From: Oxalobacteraceae bacterium
Lineage (GTDB): Bacteria > Pseudomonadota > Gammaproteobacteria > Burkholderiales > Burkholderiaceae_D
DNA length: 36,518 bases
NCBI GenBank assembly: GCA_947445995.1
Contig: CANFED010000003.1
Span: forward strand, 1 to 36,518
Direction of reading: 5' to 3'
A program made the translations under genes and the position numbers. Shown piece by piece: positions 28,310 to 36,518 of this stretch. The notes beneath the pieces were generated by a model. That model saw nothing but the letters and a program-made list of their open reading frames with translations. It was not told the origin of the DNA and made no database searches. Each line of letters begins with the position of its first letter. The stretch's first letter is position 1.

Positions 28310-29785
28310 TCAGCGCGCCGAGACCAGCATCGGCCCGCTGCGCAGTTTTTTATCTGACCTTGCGACTTTCTGATGACGGCGCGATGCTGTTGCACGCGCC
28401 GTGCTCCGCCCGGTTCGGGCATTGGCTTGAAAGGGAATCTGCACCTGTAGCGTTTGACCGCTTCGGAGATTGTCGCGTTGCAAGTCGTTCCAGCTTTTGA
28501 CTTGCGCTACCGTGACCTTGTAACGTTGCGCAATCGACGCCAGGTTGTCATGTTTGCCGACACGCACGGCGACACGGCGGAAGTCCGGAACGTCCGGCTC
28601 CATCGACATCACCGCGTTATCGGCGACTTCGGCGGTGATGTCGGTTTCGGCGGCTTTTGCCGTCTTCGGCACCAGGATCGTCGAGCCAGCCTTCAGGCGC
28701 ATGTTGGGTGGAATGTGATTCACATCACGCAGCAACTGCGGTTCCGTGTCGAACAGCGTGGCAATGGCTTCGATGCGTTCGCGCTTCGTGACCGTGTGGG
28801 CCATCCAGGATGACAGCGGGCGATTCCATTGCGCCAGATTGATCTTGAAGCGCTCGGCGTTTTGCTGGGGCAGCAGTATCTTGGTGCTGGCGCTGCCGGT
28901 GATGACAGGCCGGTTGAATTGCGGATTGAGTGTCTTGAATTCATCGAGGCTTAACTCAGCCAGTTGCGCGGCGACTTTCAGGTCGATGTCACGCGTCTTG
29001 CCGATGGTGACGAAATAAGGTTGATTCTCGGCCTTCGGTAGTTTGATGCCAAACGCCTCCGGTGTGGCAATGATGTTCTTGACGGCCTGAAGCTTGGGGA
29101 CGTAATTGCGGGTCTCGGCCGGCATCAGTGCTGACAGGCTGTTGAAATCGGTCGGCAATCCGGCCGCTTCATTCTTCTTGATGGCGCGTTGCACCGAGCC
29201 TTCGCCCCAGTTGTAAGCTGCCAGCGCCAGTTGCCAGTCGCCGAACATGCCATGCAGCTTTTGCAGATAGGTCAGGGCAGCATCGGTCGAGGCGAGCACA
29301 TCGCGCCGTTCATCCTTGAACATGTTCTGCTTCAGATTGAAGTCGAGTCCGGTTGACGGAATGAACTGCCACATGCCCGACGCCTTGGCCGATGAGTAGG
29401 CTTCAGGGTTGAAGGCCGACTCAATGAACGGCAGCAAGGCGAGTTCGGTTGGCATGTCGCGTTTTTCGAGTTCCTGCAAGACATGGAACAGATAGCGCGA
29501 AGCCCGCAGCGTGGTGCGCTGGATGTACTCGGGACGAGCGCTGTACCAGTTAGTCTGGCTTATTACTAGCGGGTTATCCAGGTCCGGAATGCCGAAGCCG
29601 TTGCGGATGCGCCCCCACACGTCGAGCTCTTCCATCGCCAGCACCTGGGTGGCAGGATCACTGGGGTCGTAAGTCGAAGCGTTGATCGTCGGAGAGATAC
29701 TGAGGTCGTTGGCGTGGCTAGAAAAGGGCGCGGCCACTAGCAGGGATGCGGTGAGGGCAAGGGTTCGGAATAGCTTTTGCTGCAT
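28310..29785 (-). CDS. mltD: Membrane-bound lytic murein transglycosylase D-like with LysM domains
   Basis: ALLPFIESAFNPEAYSSAKASGMWQFIPSTGLDFNLKQNMFKDERRDVLASTDAALTYLQKLHGMFGDWQLALAAYNWGEG plus LysM repeats at the C-terminus. Confidence 0.93.
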   Translation of the reverse strand: MQQKLFRTLALTASLLVAAPFSSHANDLSISPTINASTYDPSDPATQVLAMEELDVWGRIRNGFGIPDLDNPLVISQTNWYSARPEYIQRTTLRASRYLFHVLQELEKRDMPTELALLPFIESAFNPEAYSSAKASGMWQFIPSTGLDFNLKQNMFKDERRDVLASTDAALTYLQKLHGMFGDWQLALAAYNWGEGSVQRAIKKNEAAGLPTDFNSLSALMPAETRNYVPKLQAVKNIIATPEAFGIKLPKAENQPYFVTIGKTRDIDLKVAAQLAELSLDEFKTLNPQFNRPVITGSASTKILLPQQNAERFKINLAQWNRPLSSWMAHTVTKRERIEAIATLFDTEPQLLRDVNHIPPNMRLKAGSTILVPKTAKAAETDITAEVADNAVMSMEPDVPDFRRVAVRVGKHDNLASIAQRYKVTVAQVKSWNDLQRDNLRSGQTLQVQIPFQANARTGRSTARATASRRHQKVARSDKKLRSGPMLVSAR

Positions 29786-30032
29786 GGGTCTTTCCTTGTT
29801 TTTTTGGGACTCGATGCAGCCGGATTGCCGACTCAAAGAACGAGTGTACGTAACGGCCGTTTGGGTCGTCAACAATAGTTACAGATTAGGGGTGAGCCGA
29901 CTCCGCTTGTATCAGCGGAAGAGTGCCTGACGGATGCTAGTCAAGAATGCGCCGTCAAGCTTGTGTTCGATGGCTTCTATTCGAAAAAATTCATCGCCAT
30001 GATACGTAAATTCACAACGGGCTTGTGCCAGA

Positions 30033-30812
30033 TCAGCGATAACTGTTTTTCCAGGCACGCAGCGCGGCAAATCCGGCAACGCCAGATTCGTCACCGAGCT
30101 TGCCGGCATGTTGCAGGTTGTGCGTGATTTCGGTACCGCGCCATCTGAGGAATGGATTAGTTTCGCGCTCCAGCGCAATGGTCGACGGAACCGTCGGTAC
30201 GTGGCGATCGCGTTTGTCCTGCTCGCGCACAATGCGCTGCTGCAACGCCATGTTGCCCGGCTCGACAGCTTGCGCAAAACGCAAATTGGCCATCGTGTAT
30301 TCGTGGGCGCAAAAGACGCTGGTCTGGCCGGGCAGGGCGGCGAGCTTTTGTAGCGAGGCATCCATTTGCTCGGGTGTTCCTTCGAACAGCCGTCCGCAGC
30401 CACCGGCGAACAGCGTGTCGCCGCAAAACAGCCATTCTTCGGCTGCCGCATAGTAGGCGATATGACCGCTTGTATGACCGGGTACATCCAGCACACCGAG
30501 TTGCCATTGCAGTTCAGGCACCACGACGGTATCACCCTGATCCAGCGGGTGGGTCACGGTCGGTATGGATTCGCGCCGGGGGCCATAGACTGGCACGCTG
30601 GCGTGCTTTAGCAGCTCTGGCACACCGCCAACATGGTCAGCATGGTGGTGAGTCAGTAGAATAGCGGTGAGCGACAACTGGTGGAGTGCCAGTGCAGCCA
30701 GAATCGGTCGGGCATCACCGGGGTCGACCACGGCGGCATGCACGCCGTCATGAATGAGCCACAGGTAATTGTCATCAAACGCGGGAACCGTCAAAACTTG
30801 TAACGTCGCCAT
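30033..30812 (-). CDS. gloB: Hydroxyacylglutathione hydrolase (glyoxalase II)
   Basis: [23 protein letters not shown]...[18 protein letters not shown]...[21 protein letters not shown]...[13 protein letters not shown]. Confidence 0.96.
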   Translation of the reverse strand: MATLQVLTVPAFDDNYLWLIHDGVHAAVVDPGDARPILAALALHQLSLTAILLTHHHADHVGGVPELLKHASVPVYGPRRESIPTVTHPLDQGDTVVVPELQWQLGVLDVPGHTSGHIAYYAAAEEWLFCGDTLFAGGCGRLFEGTPEQMDASLQKLAALPGQTSVFCAHEYTMANLRFAQAVEPGNMALQQRIVREQDKRDRHVPTVPSTIALERETNPFLRWRGTEITHNLQHAGKLGDESGVAGFAALRAWKNSYR

Positions 30813-31596
30813 GAATCACCACCCTTCAGAAAAATGCATTATAGCGCTCGGCCCCTGGCTCGATAGCGCGGCAGGGGCCTATGTACTGGCCTGGGAGCAG
30901 CGCTGCCTGGACACCTTGACTGCCGATATTTTTGGCTTCAATGCGATGCAAATCGGCATGCCACAAATCCATGCGCTGGCGGCCAACCGGATGCCCAACA
31001 AGTGGCTGGCCGATACGCATGTTGATCCGGCACCCGGCATCAGGCCTTCTGTGGCGATTGCCCATGACCTGGCGGAGTTGCCCTTCGCTTCACAAAGCCT
31101 GGATCTGGTGGTCCTGCCGCACGTACTGGAATTTTCTCGCGAGCCCCATCAGGTATTGCGCGAAGTCGAACGGGTGCTGCGGCCGGAAGGCCAGTTGATT
31201 ATTTGCGGTTTCAATTCGGCCAGCATGTGGGGTGCGCGGCAATTGGTCGGACGGCTCAGTGGGTCGGCTTTCTTGCCGCGTGACGGCGAATTCATCAGCA
31301 TGCCTCGCCTGAAAGACTGGCTCGAACTGCTCAACATGGAAGTCGGGCATGGCCATTTTGGCTGCTATGCCCCGCCATGCCGTTCCGAAAAATGGCTGGA
31401 GCGTTTTTCGTTCATGGAAAAAATCGGCCAGCGCTGGTGGCCTTATCTGGGTGCCGTCTATGTCGTGCACGCGATCAAGCGGGTCAAAGGGATGCGGCTA
31501 ATCGGTCCGGTATGGGTGCGACCGACCGCCAGATCGGCGCGTACGATGCCTGCCACTAACAAAACACACAACAGAAGTGATCATGGAAAAAGTTGA
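30811..31596 (+). CDS. Class I SAM-dependent methyltransferase
   Basis: [46 protein letters not shown], methyltransferase type 11; conserved gloB-rnhA neighbourhood. Confidence 0.88.
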   Translation: MNHHPSEKCIIALGPWLDSAAGAYVLAWEQRCLDTLTADIFGFNAMQIGMPQIHALAANRMPNKWLADTHVDPAPGIRPSVAIAHDLAELPFASQSLDLVVLPHVLEFSREPHQVLREVERVLRPEGQLIICGFNSASMWGARQLVGRLSGSAFLPRDGEFISMPRLKDWLELLNMEVGHGHFGCYAPPCRSEKWLERFSFMEKIGQRWWPYLGAVYVVHAIKRVKGMRLIGPVWVRPTARSARTMPATNKTHNRSDHGKS

Positions 31597-32017
31597 AATT
31601 TATACCGATGGCGCCTGCAAGGGCAATCCCGGCCGCGGTGGCTGGGGTGCCTGGCTGGTTGCCGGCAGCAATGAAAAAGAACTGTTCGGCGGCGAGCGCG
31701 ACACCACCAATAACCGGATGGAATTGAAAGCGGTCATTGAAGCATTGACGGCGTTGCGGCGTCCCTGCGACGTGATCGTGCACACCGATAGCCAGTACGT
31801 GCAAAAGGGGATCAGCGAGTGGATTCATGGCTGGAAAAAACGCGGCTGGAAAACTGCCGCGCGTGAACCGGTCAAGAATGTCGACCTGTGGCAAGCGCTC
31901 GACGAGGCACAGCAAATGCACCAGATTCAATGGCGCTGGGTGCGTGGCCACTCCGGCCATGTCGGCAACGAGCGCGCTGACGTGCTGGCCAATCGCGGTG
32001 TTGATTCGATACGCTAA
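31583..32017 (+). CDS. rnhA: Ribonuclease HI
   Basis: [26 protein letters not shown]...[18 protein letters not shown]...[26 protein letters not shown]...[15 protein letters not shown]. Overlaps the 3' end of the methyltransferase gene. Confidence 0.97.
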   Translation: MEKVEIYTDGACKGNPGRGGWGAWLVAGSNEKELFGGERDTTNNRMELKAVIEALTALRRPCDVIVHTDSQYVQKGISEWIHGWKKRGWKTAAREPVKNVDLWQALDEAQQMHQIQWRWVRGHSGHVGNERADVLANRGVDSIR

Positions 32018-32059
32018 CCGGGCAGAACTCTGCTGTTAATTATTCAGGACAACATCTCC

Positions 32060-32767
32060 ATGCGACAAATTGTTTTAGACACCGAGACCACGGGGCTCAA
32101 TCCCCGCTCCGGCGACCGCGTCATTGAAATCGGTTGCGTCGAACTGATCAACCGCCGGCTGACAGGCAAGAATTTTCATTGCTATCTCAACCCGGAGCGC
32201 GATTCCGAAGAAGGTGCGCTGGCCGTCCACGGATTGACCACCGAATTCCTGCGTGACAAACCCAAGTTCGCCGCCATTGTTGCCGAGCTGCGCGATTACA
32301 TCAGCGGTGCCGAGGTCATCATTCACAATGCGCCGTTTGACGTCGGCTTTCTCGACGCCGAATTCAAGCGGCTCGATCTCCCGCTGTTCAATGCGCAGGT
32401 CAGTGGCGTCATCGACACGCTGGTACAAGCCAAGGAACTGCATCCCGGAAAGCGCAATTCGCTCGACTCGCTGTGCGACCGCTATGGTGTTTCGAACGCA
32501 CACCGGACATTGCACGGGGCGTTACTGGATGCCGAATTGCTGGCGGAGGTCTATCTGGCCATGACGCGCGGGCAGAACACCCTCAGCATGGATCTGGAGG
32601 ATGACGAGCCATCCGGTCAGCAAGGTCTGCATGCGGAGCTGGTGCCGTTGGCCAGCATTCTGGTGTTGCCGGCGAGTGCGGATGAGCTGGCTGAACACGA
32701 GCTGGCATTGACTGCGCTCGACAAGGAAATGCGCGGCACGTCAATCTGGCACATCGCAGAAAATTGA
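32060..32767 (+). CDS. dnaQ: DNA polymerase III epsilon subunit
   Basis: MRQIVLDTETTGLNPRSGDRVIEIGCVELINRRLTGKNFHCYLNPER...VHGLTTEFL...HNAPFDVGFLDAEF...HGALLDAELLAEVYLAMT. Confidence 0.97.
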   Translation: MRQIVLDTETTGLNPRSGDRVIEIGCVELINRRLTGKNFHCYLNPERDSEEGALAVHGLTTEFLRDKPKFAAIVAELRDYISGAEVIIHNAPFDVGFLDAEFKRLDLPLFNAQVSGVIDTLVQAKELHPGKRNSLDSLCDRYGVSNAHRTLHGALLDAELLAEVYLAMTRGQNTLSMDLEDDEPSGQQGLHAELVPLASILVLPASADELAEHELALTALDKEMRGTSIWHIAEN

Positions 32768-32827
32768 TTCATTGCAGGTGAGGGTGGTTTTTTACCGCAC
32801 ATTCATGCAATAATTCGGGCCCGCATC

Positions 32828-32902
32828 GGGCGGTTAGCTCAGGGGTAGAGCACTGCCTTCACACGGCAGGGGTCGCAGGTTCGAAACCCGCACCGCCCAC
32901 CA
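32828..32902 (+). tRNA. tRNA-Val (anticodon CAC), CCA encoded
   Basis: Acceptor gggcggt/accgccc, anticodon arm ctgcc-ttcacac-ggcag, T arm ggttcgaaacc, 3' acca. Confidence 0.95.
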
Positions 32903-32913
32903 GAATTAGAGTT

Positions 32914-32952
32914 AAAAAAAGGACTTGGCTTCGCGCTCAAGTCCTTTTTTTG
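32914..32952 (+). terminator. Rho-independent terminator after tRNA-Val
   Basis: aaaaaaaggacttg...caagtccttttttt. Confidence 0.85.
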
Positions 32953-33019
32953 GGGTGTGCCCGGCATGGACGCACTCCGTCTTGTATTTGTGGGGATTGT
33001 TGCTGATCGCCTGCCGTGT

Positions 33020-33670
33020 TTATCTCACCGCAAAACGCCGTGCGCGTTCCTGTCCTGCGCAGCATCCGCGCAAGTAGCCACGCAACTCATCCAGATTCAC
33101 CGGATTACTGAAAAACACCACGCCGTCCGACAAGTCTTCAGAGATGGTCTGCGGGTCCCGTTCCATATTTGAGAACACCGCCATATGCATGTCTGACAGG
33201 TCAGGGTAGGTCAGGATCGCTTTGATCAGTTCATGGCCCGAAACCGTATCCATGACGATGTCGGCCAATAAGATATCAGGTTTGTGCTTGGCAATTTCGA
33301 TCAGTGCCTGATAGCCATTGCTACAGAATGCCGTAGTGATATTGAGGTTCCAGGACGCAATCTGTTCTTCGTAAAACTCACGTTTTCCCTGTTCATCCTG
33401 AACGATCAGAATCGATGTTTTCGTTGCATTATCGGAGGCATTGCCTTCGATATCATCAGCGCCGCCGCTTGCGGTCGCGCGGGAACGCTTGTAGGCGTTC
33501 ACGGCATCAAGCGGAATGCGCCTGTGTCCGCCTGTCGTTTTCCATGCAGTTAACGCGCCGGTTTCAACCAGTTGCTGTACCGAGGTCACCGAGATGCCAA
33601 GGATTTTTGCTGCATGGCGGGTCGTACACACTTCGGTATCTGGCATGGAGTGACTGAGGGGTATGTTCAA
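33020..33670 (-). CDS. Excisionase/MerR-type HTH protein fused to C-terminal response-regulator receiver-like domain
   Basis: TTRHAAKILGISVTSVQQLVETGALTAWKTTGGHRRIPLDAVNAYKRSR (excisionase-type HTH) followed by TSILIVQDEQGKREFYEEQIASW...KPDILLADIVMDTVSGHELIKAI. Confidence 0.85.
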   Translation of the reverse strand: MNIPLSHSMPDTEVCTTRHAAKILGISVTSVQQLVETGALTAWKTTGGHRRIPLDAVNAYKRSRATASGGADDIEGNASDNATKTSILIVQDEQGKREFYEEQIASWNLNITTAFCSNGYQALIEIAKHKPDILLADIVMDTVSGHELIKAILTYPDLSDMHMAVFSNMERDPQTISEDLSDGVVFFSNPVNLDELRGYLRGCCAGQERARRFAVR

Positions 33671-33960
33671 AGGCGTAGTGTAATCACATTAACCAAAGTC
33701 ATCCGAATAATTTGACGATCAGTTTCAAGTCGTGCATGCGTCACTGCTTTCACAAGGACGTCGTTCCTGTTTCCGTGCACCCAACGCGATATCCCGAAGC
33801 TGGCAAAAATGGCAGATCCGGTGAGCGGATCGTGGATTTTTTGATTGGACAGGCTCATTCTTGCCAGGGCAATACCTGATTTTCGATTTTTAGCGATGCA
33901 TACGCAGCCCATAAAACTCGCGTATATTCTTGACCAGTCAATCAATTGCCATAAATTAAC

Positions 33961-34425
33961 GTGCCTACGTCATCCGCTCCTGCTCCCTATGTCGTCGAAG
34001 AAAGCATCGGTTACCTGCTCGGTCGCACACGCGCACAACTTGCCAAGTCTCTCGACGACGCGCTGAGTTCTCATGGAATCACGCATGCACAGGGCAGCAT
34101 CTTGCTCATGTTGATGTCCGGACACTTTGACACGGCATCGCAATTGGCGCGCGAGCTGTATATCGATGCAGCTGCAATGACACGGATGGTCGATCGGCTG
34201 GTCAAACGTGCGCTGGTCATTCGGCTGCCCAATGGCGCTGATCGCCGTACATTGATGTTGCAACTGACTTCCGAAGGCAGCGCGCTGGCAGAACAATTAC
34301 CTGCCATTTATCTGGGGGCGCGCGAACGCAATTTTGCCGGTCTGAGTGTTGAAGAGATGGGTTTTCTGCGTTCGCTGCTGCGTCGGGTATTACTCAACGG
34401 GGAAGTCGCGGAGTCGTCCAGATAG
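33961..34425 (+). CDS. MarR family transcriptional regulator (GTG start)
   Basis: YLLGRTRAQLAKSLDDALSSHGITHAQGSILLML...ARELYIDAAAMTRMVDRLVKRALVIRLPNGADRRTLMLQLTSEG; gtgcct at 33961. Confidence 0.9.
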   Translation: MPTSSAPAPYVVEESIGYLLGRTRAQLAKSLDDALSSHGITHAQGSILLMLMSGHFDTASQLARELYIDAAAMTRMVDRLVKRALVIRLPNGADRRTLMLQLTSEGSALAEQLPAIYLGARERNFAGLSVEEMGFLRSLLRRVLLNGEVAESSR

Positions 34426-34483
34426 CATTTTTTGCCATAAATTCGCTGAATAATAATTTGCCTGATCAAACAATAAAATTGCC

Positions 34484-36001
34484 ATGATGCCCAAAGTTTC
34501 CTGCATTCCTCTTACTCTGCTACACCGCGCCAAGACTCTGCTCAGCGTGGGGCTGCTCTCTGCAGGATTGTCTGCCTGCGTTAGTTCTGGTGATATTCGC
34601 AGTACTGCACAAACCCGCTCTCCTGCTGATCTCGCCAGTCGCATCACGCTGGCGGGCCAGGGCGGACAATGGCCGGCGATGAACTGGCCGACGACTATTG
34701 GCGGCCCCGCCTTGCAGTTGCTTGTCGATGAAGCGCTGGCGAGCAATCCGACCTTGCAAGTCAGTGCCGCCCGGATCGCCGCCGCACAAGCGCTGGCAGA
34801 CGCCACGCGTGCCGCTGCCGGACCAGCGGTAGGTGGCAGCTTTACCAGCACGTATCAGCGCTATACCGAGAACGGCATTATTCCGCCGCCGCTGGCGGGT
34901 GCATTGCGCTCCGACAACCAGTTGGCAGCGAGCTTTTCGTATGACCTCGATTTCTGGGGCCGCCATGCGGCTGAGCTACGTGCCGTGCTGGCGCAGGGAA
35001 AGGTTGTCGAGGCCGAGCAGTACAGTGCGCGCCTGATGCTGGCCAGCGCGGTGGCGCACAGCTGGATGCTGATGCATCGTCAGGTGCAGCAACTCGATCT
35101 GATCACGCGGCAACAGGCGGTTCGCCTCCAGCTCAATGACTTGACGGCACGCCGTATTGCCGCCGGCCTCGATACTCAAAGCGATAACCAGCTCGCCCAG
35201 GTCCAGTTACAAAACCTGCGCACCGAGCAAGCGCAATGGCAGGAAGCGCTGGCGCTGAGCCGCAACCAGCTTGCCGCCTTGCTGGGACAGGGGCCGGATC
35301 GCGGTTTGTCGATTGCCTTGCCCGAGGTCGCGCCACTGACCGCATTGCCGCTGCCGGACGCATTGCCGCTTGGCTTGCTCGGTCGTCGCCCCGATATCGT
35401 GGCCGCGCGCTGGCATGTCGAAGCATTGCAGGGCGAGATCGATACGGCCCGGACCGATTTTTATCCGGACATCAACCTGACTGCTTTCGCCGGCTTGTCC
35501 AGCCTCGGCCTGCCCAACCTGATCAACAGTGGCAGCGCCATCGCCGGTATCGGTCCGGCCATCCGCCTGCCGATTTTCGAAGGCGGTGCGCTGCGCGCGC
35601 GCCTCAAGGGCAAGGTTGCCGGTTACGACAGTGCCGTCGCCACCTACAACCAGACGCTGACCGATGCGTTGCATGACGTGGCTGACCAGGTTCAGTCGCT
35701 GCGTAGCGCAGCGCAGCAGCAAGAGCACCAGCGCCTGGCGGTGCAGGCTGCCAGCAATGTGCTGCGACTGTCGGAACAACGCCAGCGGGTCGGTACTGTC
35801 AACCAGTTGCAGGTATTGGCTTCTGAAGCCACCTTGCTGCAGCAACGGCGCACCGAACTCGATGCCAGTCTGCGACTGAGCGATCTGCGTATCAGTCTGA
35901 TCAAGGCGCTCGGGGGTGGCTTCGATGCCGCCGCCAGCGGGCTGGTCTTGCCAGTTTCACCGTCTTCCGAAATTTCACCTATCGTCAAAGCGGCATCATG
36001 A
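34484..36001 (+). CDS. Outer membrane efflux lipoprotein, NodT/OprM-type
   Basis: Lipobox-like LSAGLSAC, then efflux repeats ALASNPTLQVSAARIAAAQA...LLGRRPDIVAARWHVEALQGEIDTARTDFYPDINLTAFAGLSSLGL. Confidence 0.93.
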   Translation: MMPKVSCIPLTLLHRAKTLLSVGLLSAGLSACVSSGDIRSTAQTRSPADLASRITLAGQGGQWPAMNWPTTIGGPALQLLVDEALASNPTLQVSAARIAAAQALADATRAAAGPAVGGSFTSTYQRYTENGIIPPPLAGALRSDNQLAASFSYDLDFWGRHAAELRAVLAQGKVVEAEQYSARLMLASAVAHSWMLMHRQVQQLDLITRQQAVRLQLNDLTARRIAAGLDTQSDNQLAQVQLQNLRTEQAQWQEALALSRNQLAALLGQGPDRGLSIALPEVAPLTALPLPDALPLGLLGRRPDIVAARWHVEALQGEIDTARTDFYPDINLTAFAGLSSLGLPNLINSGSAIAGIGPAIRLPIFEGGALRARLKGKVAGYDSAVATYNQTLTDALHDVADQVQSLRSAAQQQEHQRLAVQAASNVLRLSEQRQRVGTVNQLQVLASEATLLQQRRTELDASLRLSDLRISLIKALGGGFDAAASGLVLPVSPSSEISPIVKAAS

Positions 36002-36518
36002 ATTCACCTGTCACCAATCCACCCGTTGCCCCAGTTGTTGCCGCACCGCCGCGCGGCAAGCGCCGTTTCCTGTTGCTGGTCACGACTGGCGTACTGATCC
36101 TGCTGCTCATTGCCTATGGCATCTGGTGGCTGATTTTTGCGAGTCATTTCGAGAGCACGGATGACGCCTATGTGGCGGGCAACGTGGTGCAGGTCACGCC
36201 GCAGATCGGCGGCACCGTCATCGCCATCAATGCCGACGATACCCAGCGGGTTGAGGCCGGCATGGCGTTGGTGCTGCTCGATCCGGCCGACGCCAATGTC
36301 GCACTCGACCAGGCCACGGCACAGCTGGCGCAAGCAGTGCGCGAAGTGCGCACGTTGTTCGTCAACAATGGCACGCTCAATGCCAACATCACGTCGCGCA
36401 ACAGCGAGCTTGAGCGGGCCAGAACCGACCTCGCACGGCGGCAGGAACTGATCGGTTCCGGTGCCGTCTCGAAAGAAGAACTTGCCCATGCCCGCACTGC
36501 ATTGCAAAGTGCCGAATC
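35998..36518 (+). CDS. HlyD/EmrA-type membrane fusion protein, 3' end truncated by window
   Basis: ATGA overlap with previous gene; manual translation MNSPVTNPPVAPVVAAPPRGKRRFLLLVTTGVLILLLIAYGIWWLIFASHFESTDDAYVAGNVVQVTPQIGGTVIAINADDTQRVEAGMALVLLDPADANVALDQA... open to window end. Not in the supplied ORF list because it has no stop in the window. Confidence 0.93.
   Translation, partial: MNSPVTNPPVAPVVAAPPRGKRRFLLLVTTGVLILLLIAYGIWWLIFASHFESTDDAYVAGNVVQVTPQIGGTVIAINADDTQRVEAGMALVLLDPADANVALDQATAQLAQAVREVRTLFVNNGTLNANITSRNSELERARTDLARRQELIGSGAVSKEELAHARTALQSAE

Noticed and set aside
32828-32952. tRNA-Val as an integration site for a mobile element
   Set aside because: No integrase or repeated tRNA 3' end was seen downstream; the tRNA is followed directly by a terminator, and the excisionase-like HTH at 33020 is fused to a receiver domain.
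33667-33945. 92-aa minus-strand ORF between the receiver fusion and marR
   Set aside because: No recognisable domain or convincing RBS; probably intergenic.

Overview
The window is a chromosomal segment from what looks like a betaproteobacterium, judging by gene content and GC-rich coding style (taxonomic inference only). Most of it is housekeeping or metabolic DNA: a formate dehydrogenase locus (ModE-like regulator, MFS formate/oxalate-type antiporter, fused FdsG-FdsB, FdsA), HU, glycine-zipper proteins, prfC, a hemerythrin-like protein, a TAXI-type TRAP binding protein, glnA-ntrB-ntrC, a DEAD-box helicase, fabI, mltD, gloB-methyltransferase-rnhA-dnaQ-tRNA-Val, and the start of an Emr/NodT-type efflux operon. 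The standout is at 22161-25482: a selenophosphate synthetase (SelD/SenC-type) translationally coupled to a glycosyltransferase (SenB-type), divergent from an EgtB-like DinB/FGE-sulfatase protein (SenA-type). Together these match the recently described selenoneine (selenium analogue of ergothioneine) pathway, here in a split divergent layout. Other points worth checking are a sigma54/NtrC control region at glnA, an FNR-type box before the hemerythrin-like gene, divergent start codons that overlap in one CATG, a tyrosine/glutamine heptad-repeat protein, and an excisionase-HTH/receiver fusion with degenerate receiver residues. No CRISPR array, transposase, integrase or phage module was recognised.
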